Positions 7,199-14,913 of a stretch of 37,553 nucleotides of DNA are shown here, one piece after another. A model generated the notes under the pieces. The model was not told the origin of the DNA. It made no database searches and saw nothing but the letters and a program-made list of their open reading frames with translations. The DNA comes from JAGOGN01 sp036652735 (GTDB lineage Bacteria > Bacillota > Clostridia > Lachnospirales > Lachnospiraceae), in NCBI GenBank assembly GCA_036652735.1, contig JAVVVI010000025.1, forward strand, positions 1 through 37,553, read 5' to 3'. The translations under genes were made by a program, and so were the position numbers. Within the stretch, counting starts at the first letter, position 1. Each line of letters starts with the position of its first letter.

Positions 7199-9232
7199 TT
7201 GAAAGGTAAATTTAAAAATTATATTTTATTGCCGCTGTATTTAACCATGCTTTTGGCTGCCATGGATTTTGCATTGTATTTTGTGAGCAAAAAGGCAGGA
7301 ATATTGATGACATTGTTTGTGGTTGTCTATTTTTGTATTTCCTTGTTTGCTTATTTTTATAATCGTAAACGACTGGCTGTGGAAATGATTAGTTTTGCAA
7401 CACAGTATGCAACGGTTCAAAAACGTTTACTGGATGAATTTCAGGTTCCCTATGCACTTATGGACTATCAGGGGAAGATATTATGGCAAAATCAGGCATT
7501 TGCAGAGGTCTCAGGAAAAGAAAAGAAATATCATAAGTCAATTGCTTCTATATTTCCAACGATTACCAAAGAACAGCTGGACAAGGTAGAAGGAATCAGT
7601 ACTATTAATATAGAGACAGAGGATCATTTTTACAGAGCCTCGCTTAATCGGATATTTTTTAACGGGGGACAGGAAATCAGCCAGGAGCAGATGACACAGA
7701 AGCAAGAGTCAGAACAGTATCTGACTATTTTGTACTTATTTGATGAGACAATGCTCCATAATAGTTTACTGGAAATTAATAATCAGAAGCTGGTTACAGG
7801 CTTGGTGTATATTGATAATTATGAAGAAGCACTTGATAGTATTGAGGAAGTAAAACGTTCCTTATTAGTAGCCCTAATTGATCGACGGGTGAATAAATAT
7901 TTTACAAATGTAGATGCAATTGTAAAAAAGGTAGAGAAAGACAAATATTTCATAGTGTTCAAACAACAATATCTCAGTCGCTTGGAGGAAGACCGGTTCA
8001 GTCTTATTGAAGATGTCAAAACGGTTAAGATTGGAAATGAGATGGCGATAACTTTAAGTATTGGAATTGGTAATTCAACAGGAACTTATTTGCAGAATTA
8101 CGAATATACCAGAGCAGCAATAGACTTGGCACTGGGAAGAGGCGGAGATCAGGTTGTGATTAAAACTGCAGATACAATCTCTTATTATGGAGGAAAGACG
8201 CAGCAGGTAGAAAAATCAACCAGAGTGAAGGCAAGAGTAAAAGCGCAGGCATTAAGAGAAATCATGGATTCAAAAGAACGTGTTGTGGTAATGGGACATA
8301 GCATCAGCGATATTGATTCCTTTGGAGCAGCAATTGGAATATACCGTGCGGCAATGGAACTTGGAAAACGTGCCTATATTGTATTGAACGAAGTAACCTC
8401 TTCACTAAGACCAATTAAAGAGAATTTTAATGAGAAAAACGGTTACCAGGACGGAATGTTTATCAATAGTGAAGAAGCTCTTGAAATCACAGACCGTAAC
8501 ACAGCCGTGGTTGTTGTAGATACCAACCGCCCTTCTTATACGGAATGTCCGGCGTTACTGGCAAAGACAAAGACGATAGTTGTTTTTGATCACCATAGAC
8601 AGGGCGCAGAGGTAATTGAGAATGCAGTATTATCTTATATTGAGCCATATGCATCTTCCACTTGTGAGATGATAGCGGAGGTGTTGCAGTATTTCAGCGA
8701 TGATATAAAGCTTGGAATATGGGAAGCAGACAGTATTTACGCAGGAATATTAATTGATACCAATAATTTCATGACGAAAACAGGAGTTCGTACATTTGAG
8801 GCGGCAGCTTATTTAAAACGAAGCGGAGCAGAAGTAACCAGGGTAAGAAAAATGCTTCGAAATGATATGGACGCATATAAAGCAAGAGCGGAAGCAGTTC
8901 GATATGCAGAAGTATACAAGAAAGATTTTGCAATTTCCGTATGTCCGGCAGAAAACCTTGAGAGCCCTACAATTGCAGGAGCACAGGCTGCAAATGAATT
9001 ATTGAATATAGTTGGAATCCGTGCATCCTTTGTACTGACACAGTACCAAGGCAAGGTGTTTATCAGTTCCCGTTCCATTGATGAGATTAATGTGCAGTTG
9101 ATTATGGAACGAATGGGCGGCGGCGGACACCTTAATATTGCAGGAACGCAGTTGACGGACTGTACACTCCAACAGGCAAAACAGAGATTAAAAGACACCA
9201 TAGATGAAATGGTTAAGAATGGAGATATATAG
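7199..9232 (+). CDS. gdpP: Cyclic-di-AMP phosphodiesterase GdpP (DHH/DHHA1)
   Basis: The 677-residue membrane protein breaks down the second messenger c-di-AMP. Two N-terminal membrane helices (about 10-50) are followed by a PAS-like domain (about 75-150), a degenerate GGDEF domain, and the catalytic DHH part with GHSISDIDS, VVVDTNRP and FDHHRQG, then DHHA1 with MGGGGHLNIAG. Domain order and length are those of B. subtilis GdpP/YybT. Start TTG 7199 is chosen because GTGAGG lies seven bases upstream and the protein then begins directly before the first helix. rplI follows after one base. The gdpP-rplI-dnaB order is conserved in Firmicutes. Confidence 0.96.
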   Translation: MKGKFKNYILLPLYLTMLLAAMDFALYFVSKKAGILMTLFVVVYFCISLFAYFYNRKRLAVEMISFATQYATVQKRLLDEFQVPYALMDYQGKILWQNQAFAEVSGKEKKYHKSIASIFPTITKEQLDKVEGISTINIETEDHFYRASLNRIFFNGGQEISQEQMTQKQESEQYLTILYLFDETMLHNSLLEINNQKLVTGLVYIDNYEEALDSIEEVKRSLLVALIDRRVNKYFTNVDAIVKKVEKDKYFIVFKQQYLSRLEEDRFSLIEDVKTVKIGNEMAITLSIGIGNSTGTYLQNYEYTRAAIDLALGRGGDQVVIKTADTISYYGGKTQQVEKSTRVKARVKAQALREIMDSKERVVVMGHSISDIDSFGAAIGIYRAAMELGKRAYIVLNEVTSSLRPIKENFNEKNGYQDGMFINSEEALEITDRNTAVVVVDTNRPSYTECPALLAKTKTIVVFDHHRQGAEVIENAVLSYIEPYASSTCEMIAEVLQYFSDDIKLGIWEADSIYAGILIDTNNFMTKTGVRTFEAAAYLKRSGAEVTRVRKMLRNDMDAYKARAEAVRYAEVYKKDFAISVCPAENLESPTIAGAQAANELLNIVGIRASFVLTQYQGKVFISSRSIDEINVQLIMERMGGGGHLNIAGTQLTDCTLQQAKQRLKDTIDEMVKNGDI

Positions 9233-9233
9233 A

Positions 9234-9680
9234 ATGAAAATAGTATTGTTACAAGATGTAAAATCATTGGGAAAAAAAGGCGATGTAGTTGAAGTAAGTC
9301 CGGGATATGCAAAAAATATGATTCTTCCACAGAAGCTTGGAGTGGAAGCAACCGGTAAAGCTTTAAACGACTTGAAACTCCAGAATCTGCATGCAGAAAA
9401 ACTCATACAGGAGAATCTGGAGAAGGCACAAAAACTTGCAGCGGAAATCGGAGAAAAGCAAGTAACCCTAAAAATCAAAACAGGAGAAGGCGGGAAACTG
9501 TTTGGCTCAATATCAACAAAAGAGATAGCAACAGCAGCAAAAGAGCAGCTGGATTTAACGGTTGATAAGAAAAAAATGGTCCTAACTGAAGCAATAAAGA
9601 GCCTTGGAATACATGAGGTTCCACTAAAACTGCATCCAAAAGTAACTGCAATCCTGCATGTAAAAGTAATTGAAGAGTAG
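9234..9680 (+). CDS. rplI: 50S ribosomal protein L9
   Basis: The protein is 148 residues, the normal L9 length, and begins MKIVLLQDVKSLGKKGDVVE, the rRNA-binding N domain, followed by GYAKNMILPQKLG. A long charged helix connects to a C-terminal domain. ATG 9234 is chosen with GGAG upstream; an earlier in-frame ATG would add ten residues and overlap gdpP. It lies between gdpP and dnaB in the same operon. Confidence 0.98.
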   Translation: MKIVLLQDVKSLGKKGDVVEVSPGYAKNMILPQKLGVEATGKALNDLKLQNLHAEKLIQENLEKAQKLAAEIGEKQVTLKIKTGEGGKLFGSISTKEIATAAKEQLDLTVDKKKMVLTEAIKSLGIHEVPLKLHPKVTAILHVKVIEE

Positions 9681-9709
9681 GAATGGAACAATAGAGGAGG
9701 AATCTTTTT

Positions 9710-11038
9710 ATGGAAGAGGCTCTCATTAAGCGTGTGATGCCACATAGTTTAGAAGCAGAACAATCGGTGATTGGTTCGATGATTATGGATAAAGAAGCAA
9801 TTGTAGTTGCATCTGAGATAGTAGTAAAAGAAGACTTTTATCATCAACAATATGGACTTTTATTTGAATCCATGGTGGAATTATATAATGAGGGTCAGCC
9901 GGTGGACTTGGTAACACTTCAGAATAGATTGAAGGAAAAAGGTGCACCACCTCAGGTTAGCAGTTTGGAGTTTGTCAGAGATTTAGTGACTGCGGTGCCT
10001 ACTTCGGCAAATATTAAACATTATGCCAATATTGTAAGAGAAAAAGCAGTCATGCGGAAGCTGATTAAGGTAAATGAGGAAATTGCAAATCAATGTTATT
10101 TGGGCAACGAACCCTTAGATACCATTATGGGTGAGACCGAAAAGCAGATTTTCAGCATTATACAGAACAGATCCGGTGGAGATTATGTACCAATCAAACA
10201 GGTAGTAATCAGTGCACTGGAAAAAATTGAATTGGCAAGTAAAAACAAAGGAAATGTAACGGGAATATCTACGGGTTTTGTGGATTTGGATTTTAAGACC
10301 AGTGGGTTTCAGGCCTCAGATTTAATTCTGCTTGCAGCAAGACCATCCATGGGAAAGACTGCGTTTGTGCTTAATATTGCCCAGTATATTGCATTTCATC
10401 ATGATATGTGTACGGCAGTTTTTTCGTTGGAGATGTCAAAGGAGCAATTGGTAAACCGTTTGTTCTCCTTGGAGTCCAGGGTAGATGCCCAATTGCTTCG
10501 AAACGGTAATTTATCAGACGGGGACTGGGAACGGCTAATAGAAGGCGCCGGAGTGATTGGAAAATCCAAGCTTATTATTGATGATACACCAGGAATCAGT
10601 ATTGCTGAATTAAGATCAAAATGCAGGAAATACAAATTGGAACAGGATCTTCAGATTATTATTATTGATTATCTGCAGCTTATGTCCGGAAATGGTAAGA
10701 CAGAATCCAGGCAGCAGGAGATCTCTGATATATCCAGATCTTTAAAATCCTTGGCCAGAGAATTAAAGGTTCCGGTGGTTGCATTATCCCAATTAAGCCG
10801 TCAGGTAGAACAAAGACCGGATCACCGTCCAATGTTGTCAGATTTAAGAGAGTCCGGAGCAATTGAACAGGATGCGGATGTTGTGATGTTCCTATACAGG
10901 GATGATTATTACAATAAAGACACCGAAGATAAAAATATTGCGGAAGTAATCATTGCCAAACAGAGAAATGGTCCAACAGGAACCATTAATTTGGTGTGGC
11001 TACCAGAATATACGAAATTTGCAAACATGGAACGGTAA
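9710..11038 (+). CDS. dnaB: Replicative DNA helicase DnaB
   Basis: A 442-residue hexameric helicase that unwinds DNA at the replication fork. The N-terminal DnaB domain starts HSLEAEQSVIGSMI, and the RecA-like domain has Walker A ARPSMGKTAF (Lys216), Walker B IIIDYLQLM, and the SLKSLARELKVPVVALSQLS and LRESGAIEQDAD motifs. The start ATG has AGGAGG nine bases upstream. Called dnaC in B. subtilis. It is the last gene of its operon, followed by a terminator. Confidence 0.98.
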   Translation: MEEALIKRVMPHSLEAEQSVIGSMIMDKEAIVVASEIVVKEDFYHQQYGLLFESMVELYNEGQPVDLVTLQNRLKEKGAPPQVSSLEFVRDLVTAVPTSANIKHYANIVREKAVMRKLIKVNEEIANQCYLGNEPLDTIMGETEKQIFSIIQNRSGGDYVPIKQVVISALEKIELASKNKGNVTGISTGFVDLDFKTSGFQASDLILLAARPSMGKTAFVLNIAQYIAFHHDMCTAVFSLEMSKEQLVNRLFSLESRVDAQLLRNGNLSDGDWERLIEGAGVIGKSKLIIDDTPGISIAELRSKCRKYKLEQDLQIIIIDYLQLMSGNGKTESRQQEISDISRSLKSLARELKVPVVALSQLSRQVEQRPDHRPMLSDLRESGAIEQDADVVMFLYRDDYYNKDTEDKNIAEVIIAKQRNGPTGTINLVWLPEYTKFANMER

Positions 11039-11108
11039 AAATAATTCGACGTTACAGACGAAGAATGACGAAGAGACATGGGGAAAAAAAGATAAAAAGA
11101 ACGAAGGA

Positions 11109-11147
11109 AACAGATATGGGAAAGAAGTGCCCGGTATCTGTTTTTTT
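11109..11147 (+). terminator. Terminator after dnaB
   Basis: AACAGATATGGG pairs with CCGGTATCTGTT around a short loop, followed by seven Ts (11141-11147). Confidence 0.85.
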
Positions 11148-11174
11148 ATGTGGAAAAGACACGATGAAAAAGGC

Positions 11175-11202
11175 TTGTACCGAAAAAAGCCTGTGCTATA
11201 AT
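11175..11202 (+). promoter_or_regulatory. Promoter of the MerR-type gene, with an inverted repeat over the -35
   Basis: TTGTAC (11175-11180), a 16-base spacer and TATAAT (11197-11202) with an extended -10 TGC. AGGCTT (11171-11176) and AAGCCT (11187-11192) form an inverted repeat across the -35 and spacer that could be an operator, perhaps autoregulatory. Confidence 0.75.
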
Positions 11203-11236
11203 TGAACTAGTAAACAAGCAAGAAGGAGGAATAGGA

Positions 11237-11803
11237 GTGGAGAAAAATCACTACTTAATATCAGAAGCAGCCGGAATCGTGGATGTAGAATCCCACGTAC
11301 TGCGCTATTGGGAAGAAGAGCTGGATCTCTTTGTACCAAGAAATGAAATGGGTCATCGATATTACACAGGAGAAAACATTCAGCAATTCCAACAAATAAA
11401 GGAACTGAAAGAAGAAGGATACCAGTTAAAGGCAATTAAAATGCTCTTAAAAAATGAAGGTATGGAGGAATCTGAAACAGTCTCATTAAGCTGTAGAGAA
11501 AAAAATGAAGTACATATAGCATCGGCATTAACGGAATCCAAGCTGGAACAATTTCAGAACCTAATGAACATTATGGTAAAGAATGCAATTACAGAAAGTA
11601 ACAGAGAAGCGGGTCAGGAAGTAAGCGATCGAATCCTGAAAGAGATGAATTATATGCTGCGGGTGCAAGATGAGCAAGAAGAAGAACGATTTAAGAAACT
11701 GGATACAGCAATAAGACAGCATCAAAAAGGAAAGAAGAAAAGAGAAGGAAAAAAGGTATATGGTAAGGGGAGTTTTCTAAAACCTAAATTAACTACACCA
11801 TAA
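11237..11803 (+). CDS. MerR-family transcriptional regulator
   Basis: The N-terminal 70 residues are a MerR winged helix-turn-helix: YLISEAAGIVDVESHVLRYW, then RNEMGHRYYTGENIQQFQQI and KEEGYQLKAIKMLL. The rest of the 188 residues is charged, helical and probably coiled coil, ending in a Lys-rich tail, with no Cys cluster or recognisable effector domain. Start GTG 11237 has AAGGAGG seven bases upstream. It has its own promoter and terminator, so it is monocistronic. The target is unknown; the adjacent ferredoxin and DUF1858 genes are candidates by proximity only. Confidence 0.88.
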   Translation: MEKNHYLISEAAGIVDVESHVLRYWEEELDLFVPRNEMGHRYYTGENIQQFQQIKELKEEGYQLKAIKMLLKNEGMEESETVSLSCREKNEVHIASALTESKLEQFQNLMNIMVKNAITESNREAGQEVSDRILKEMNYMLRVQDEQEEERFKKLDTAIRQHQKGKKKREGKKVYGKGSFLKPKLTTP

Positions 11804-11805
11804 CA

Positions 11806-11846
11806 GAAAAAGACCGTTACATGGAAAGAATCCTACGTAACGGTCT
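11806..11846 (-). terminator. Terminator of the ferredoxin gene, shared with the MerR gene
   Basis: A perfect 10-bp stem AGACCGTTAC/GTAACGGTCT. On the minus strand it is followed by TTTTT, making a strong terminator for the ferredoxin. On the plus strand the tail CTTATATG is weaker. Confidence 0.85.
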
Positions 11847-11888
11847 CTTATATGTTGTGAAAACATCTGCTTCACATGAAACCAGAAA

Positions 11889-12059
11889 TTACTCCTGTGA
11901 AATTGCTCCGGTAGGGCAAGCACCCGCACAAGAACCACATTCAACACAAGCGCCAGCATCAATTACATACTGTCCATCTCCCTGAGAAATTGCTCCAACA
12001 GGGCATTCAGATTCACAAGAACCACAACTTACACAAGAATCAGAAATTACATATGCCAT
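11889..12059 (-). CDS. 2[4Fe-4S] ferredoxin, 56 aa
   Basis: The reverse strand from 12059 encodes 56 residues with two clusters of the bacterial ferredoxin pattern: CVSCGSCESECPVGAIS and CVECGSCAGACPTGAIS. All eight cluster Cys are present, so it should carry two low-potential [4Fe-4S] centres and act as a cytoplasmic electron carrier, as in clostridial fermentation. AAAGGAGG lies upstream of the ATG. A clear minus-strand promoter and a terminator flank it, so it is a single-gene unit, divergent from the DUF1858 redox protein. Confidence 0.96.
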   Translation of the reverse strand: MAYVISDSCVSCGSCESECPVGAISQGDGQYVIDAGACVECGSCAGACPTGAISQE

Positions 12060-12114
12060 AATTATTTCCTCCTTTATTATTCATCCTAAAGGTCGTACAA
12101 CAACCTACAGCCAT

Positions 12115-12143
12115 ATTGTAATACAAATTAAGGACAAATACAA
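12115..12143 (-). promoter_or_regulatory. Promoter of the ferredoxin gene
   Basis: On the minus strand: TTGTAT (12143-12138), 17 bases, TACAAT (12120-12115), about 55 bases before the start codon. It lies about 22 bases from the divergent DUF1858 promoter, so regulators could act on both. Confidence 0.75.
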
Positions 12144-12165
12144 GTAGATTATTGTTTTTTCTCCA

Positions 12166-12194
12166 TTGCAATTCATGGAAAAAAGTATTATAAT
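12166..12194 (+). promoter_or_regulatory. Promoter of the DUF1858 gene, with flanking direct repeats
   Basis: TTGCAA (12166-12171), a 17-base spacer and TATAAT (12189-12194). AATTCATG occurs at 12170-12177 and again at 12192-12199, overlapping the -35 and -10; the 22-base period is two helical turns. The leader also contains the palindrome ACACAT-TG-ATGTGT at 12238-12251 just before the ribosome site. Confidence 0.75.
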
Positions 12195-12267
12195 TCATGA
12201 CAATGAGAAGAATATAAATATTCTTTTTGTTGTTTAAACACATTGATGTGTAAAGGAGGAAAAAACT

Positions 12268-12471
12268 ATGGCACAGGTTACAAGAGCAACTATGATTGGA
12301 GAATTACTCAATATTGATGAAAATGTAGCTCCAATTTTGTTAGAGATTGGAATGCATTGTCTGGGATGTCCTTCATCACAGATGGAGACCATCGAAGAAG
12401 CAGCAAGTGTACACGGCATTGATCCGGACGAGCTTGTTAATACAATTAATGAATTTTTGGCAAAAAACTAG
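12268..12471 (+). CDS. DUF1858 redox-disulfide domain protein
   Basis: The 67-residue protein begins with TRATMIGELLNIDENVAPIL and contains GMHCLGCPSSQMETIEEA. This is the small DUF1858 / hybrid-cluster-protein-associated disulfide domain, with a CxxC pair suited to redox or metal chemistry. AAAGGAGG precedes the ATG. It has its own promoter and is divergent from a ferredoxin, which supports a redox role. The exact function of the family is not established. Confidence 0.9.
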   Translation: MAQVTRATMIGELLNIDENVAPILLEIGMHCLGCPSSQMETIEEAASVHGIDPDELVNTINEFLAKN

Positions 12472-12500
12472 GAACCTTGGTGTGCAATCACTGCCAAAGA

Positions 12501-12542
12501 TAAAAAGGAGCAGCTGTGAATGATGTAATTCACAGTTGCTCC
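12501..12542 (-). terminator. Bidirectional terminator between DUF1858 and mecA
   Basis: A 14-bp near-perfect stem, GGAGCAGCTGTGAA with TTCACAGTTGCTCC. The minus strand has TTTTTA after it (mecA side); the plus strand has a weaker T-rich tail. Confidence 0.85.
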
Positions 12543-12553
12543 ATTGTGTTTCA

Positions 12554-13336
12554 TTAAAGATTTCCAAGAACCTGTAACGCACTGGGACTAAGAATTGTAC
12601 GATAATGTTCCGCGTAAAAAGCAGAACGTGCTGGGGTGTACCGCTCCTGTTTGGAATATTCGGATAAAATATTACACACCTTATTAAACTCTTCAGGAGT
12701 ATGATCACTTTTATGAATAAACAAGTAGTATTTTTGGTCCTTATCATTATGATAGAGTTCATTCATACCATTGTAAAATCCGAAAAGCACTTTAGAGAGC
12801 TTGGTTACCTCATCCAATCGGTCAAAGACGAAAAGCTTGGCAAGATCTGCGGGTTCAGCCGGAACAGCAGATTTTCCGGTTTCCGGTTTCTCAGTTGAAC
12901 TGGTGTCTTTGGATGAACCGGCATCTATCTCAGCTTGTTCCTTGGTTTCCCGTATCTTTCGGAATAGTCCAAGAATGTCATCTGCACCTTCTAGTAGGGG
13001 AGCTTCAAGTGGTTCCAAACTGTCATCATCGGAACTATCATCCTCGGATCCGGGAGAGAATTGGGAGAATCGGGTATCCAATTCTTCTGGGTATTCCACT
13101 TTTGTAATAATTAAAATAATGGTATCAGTTGAAAGTGGAATTGCCTCAATCATCAATGGAATATTTTCGGCTTCAAAGCCAAATTCATAAGCAGCTTGCT
13201 GCATCATATCCCGAAACAGGGATTTGGCCTTCTCGGTACCATATGCAAGTTCACTGAGTTTTAACTGACGGTCTGCTAAATCTTCTTTTGTGAGGGTACA
13301 GCGTATTTGATTATCGTTTACTTTTTCAATTCTCAT
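12554..13336 (-). CDS. mecA: MecA-type adaptor protein
   Basis: The N-terminus MRIEKVNDNQIRCTLTKEDL matches the substrate-binding domain of MecA, an adaptor that delivers proteins to the ClpC-ClpP protease. An acidic, Ser-rich linker (about 95-150) leads to a C-terminal domain (LAKLFVFDRLDEVTKLSK, then YYLFIHKSDHTPEEFNKVC, and an EYSKQE region) that binds ClpC. The 260-residue length fits. It is transcribed alone on the minus strand from two likely promoters. Confidence 0.93.
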   Translation of the reverse strand: MRIEKVNDNQIRCTLTKEDLADRQLKLSELAYGTEKAKSLFRDMMQQAAYEFGFEAENIPLMIEAIPLSTDTIILIITKVEYPEELDTRFSQFSPGSEDDSSDDDSLEPLEAPLLEGADDILGLFRKIRETKEQAEIDAGSSKDTSSTEKPETGKSAVPAEPADLAKLFVFDRLDEVTKLSKVLFGFYNGMNELYHNDKDQKYYLFIHKSDHTPEEFNKVCNILSEYSKQERYTPARSAFYAEHYRTILSPSALQVLGNL

Positions 13337-13378
13337 ACTATCACTTCCTTACCTATAAAATTGATGTAAACAGGCTAT

Positions 13379-13408
13379 ATTATAAATCATATTACACGTT
13401 TGTGTAAA
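13379..13408 (-). promoter_or_regulatory. mecA proximal promoter with inverted repeat
   Basis: Minus strand: TTTACA (13408-13403), 18 bases, TATAAT (13384-13379). The inverted repeat TTACAC-GTTT-GTGTAA (13392-13407) covers the -35 and part of the spacer and could be an operator. Confidence 0.6.
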
Positions 13409-13445
13409 GTATGTGAAACATAAAAATGATATTTGTTTATTATTT

Positions 13446-13474
13446 ATTATATCCTTAAAAATGAAAACCGTCAA
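13446..13474 (-). promoter_or_regulatory. mecA distal promoter
   Basis: Minus strand: TTGACG (13474-13469), 17 bases, TATAAT (13451-13446), close to the vegetative consensus, giving a leader of about 100 bases that passes the proximal promoter. Confidence 0.78.
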
Positions 13475-13530
13475 CAAATTGAATAGAAATTCACAAAATT
13501 TTAATGAAATGAATGAAAATATTTATCCTC

Positions 13531-13559
13531 TTGCAAAATGGGTCAAGCTGTGATATAAA
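13531..13559 (+). promoter_or_regulatory. Promoter of the kinase operon
   Basis: TTGCAA (13531-13536), 17 bases, TATAAA (13554-13559) with an extended -10 TGA. The expected transcript start near 13566 leaves no ATG or GTG in the kinase frame. Confidence 0.78.
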
Positions 13560-13607
13560 TATCTCAGAGACGCAAACTGGTTCCTTTATAGAGAGGAGCA
13601 GGCAACA

Positions 13608-14909
13608 ATCAATCATTCTAATTTGTTTGGCAAGTATCAAGTGCTGTCACTGATAGGAAGAGGCAGTTCTACAAAGGTATATTTAGTCAGACATATCCGG
13701 CTGAGGGTGTATCGAGCAATTAAGTGCATTTCAAAAGCACATTCATTGCCATCTCAGCTATCTCAAGAAGCAGATCTTTTAAGAGATCTGAATCATCCCG
13801 GTATTCCACAAATATTCGACATCGAAGAAGATGAAGAGTATGTTTATGTGATAGAGGAATACATTCAGGGAGAATCCCTTCAGGTATTTTTAACAGAAAG
13901 ACGATCTATGACGTATCAGGAGTTTTTGCAATATGCAATAGAAATATGCGAGATTCTTGAATATCTCCATCAATTTCCACAAGGACCAATTTTAAATCCG
14001 GACTTAAAACCGGAGCACATTATATTATGTGATAACGGGGTCAGGCTCATTGATTTTGGTACAATCGGAAAACAGGGTAAAAACGAGACAAATCCGTACG
14101 GGACACAGGAATTTTCTCCACCGGAATGGGTGAATGAGGGAAGATGCACAGTGCAAAGTGACGTGTATAGTCTGGGAAAAGTCCTGGGAAAACTAGCAGG
14201 AGAATATCATTTTTTTGGAAAAAAAGTTCTGAAACACATGTTAGACAAAGCGGCTGAACGAGAAGAAGAAAAGCGGTATGAATCCGTTACACAGATAAAA
14301 GAACTCTGTCAGCAGGAGCAGAAAAAAATAATGAAGGAACAGTTAACCGGTACGTCCGGGCATCTCAGTCAATCAATAGCCATTATCGGCAGTCAAAGTA
14401 GAATTGGAACCACGCATATTGCAGTTGCATTTAACTGTACAGCAAATCGAATGGGAAGAAGCAGCATATATAAAGAGAATGCAGCGCATCCCTGGCTAAG
14501 AAAAACTCCCTATTTTAATACAAACAGCATCTTATGTACAAAAGGCGGATTTAAAGGTTTGGCAGCATATGGTACAGAGATTGAGATGCCACAGGTGGAA
14601 ACAACTCTGATTTTTTCGGATTGTGGCACAGTCAAGACCAATGAAGAGGCATTAGAAGAATATGATTTAGTAATACTTGTATTTGGTGGACGGGAGTGGG
14701 AAGAAGAGGAAAGCTATAAAGCAATTGCACAAGTGGAGCATCTTAGCAATCTAATTCTGCTCTGCAATTTCTGCACTCGGAGAAAAGTAAAGGAATATGC
14801 AAGATGTATTGGTTGCAGGGTATTTTGTTTTCCGCCGGATGAAAATCCATACAAGATAACCAGAGACAAAATGCGGCTATTGAGATCAATTTTAAAAAAA
14901 GGAGGATGA
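13608..14909 (+). CDS. Ser/Thr protein kinase fused to a degenerate MinD-like domain
   Basis: Numbering from the TTG at 13623: the Gly loop is IGRGSSTKVY, the ATP Lys is AIKCI (Lys34), the catalytic loop is NPDLKPEH (125-132), with the HRD His and Arg replaced but Asp127 kept, and DFG is at 144-146, followed by a PPEW segment. From about 250 a MinD/CpaE-like domain begins with GSQSRIGTTHIA, a P-loop lacking the usual Lys, so it may bind no nucleotide. The TTG has no Shine-Dalgarno; GAGGAG at 13593-13598 is correctly spaced for an ATC codon at 13608, which I use as the start. The next gene, another MinD-like protein, begins five bases after the stop, so they likely act together. Confidence 0.88.
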   Translation: MNHSNLFGKYQVLSLIGRGSSTKVYLVRHIRLRVYRAIKCISKAHSLPSQLSQEADLLRDLNHPGIPQIFDIEEDEEYVYVIEEYIQGESLQVFLTERRSMTYQEFLQYAIEICEILEYLHQFPQGPILNPDLKPEHIILCDNGVRLIDFGTIGKQGKNETNPYGTQEFSPPEWVNEGRCTVQSDVYSLGKVLGKLAGEYHFFGKKVLKHMLDKAAEREEEKRYESVTQIKELCQQEQKKIMKEQLTGTSGHLSQSIAIIGSQSRIGTTHIAVAFNCTANRMGRSSIYKENAAHPWLRKTPYFNTNSILCTKGGFKGLAAYGTEIEMPQVETTLIFSDCGTVKTNEEALEEYDLVILVFGGREWEEEESYKAIAQVEHLSNLILLCNFCTRRKVKEYARCIGCRVFCFPPDENPYKITRDKMRLLRSILKKGG

Positions 14910-14913
14910 GAAA

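Noticed and set aside
9188..9745. Minus-strand frames of 83-185 codons opposite rplI
   Set aside because: Antisense shadows of rplI with low-complexity Ser/Phe/Leu content and no initiation signals.
10953..11205. Short plus-strand frames overlapping the end of dnaB
   Set aside because: They run through the dnaB terminator hairpin and the next promoter, and encode Lys-rich sequence without family resemblance.
12238..12251. ACACAT-TG-ATGTGT as a Rex or Fnr binding site
   Set aside because: It matches neither consensus (TTGTTAAN4TTAACAA or TTGATN4ATCAA); kept only as an unassigned palindrome.
13337..13607. Possible riboswitch or small RNA between mecA and the kinase gene
   Set aside because: The region is AT-rich and explained by two minus-strand and one plus-strand promoters; I saw no conserved riboswitch core.
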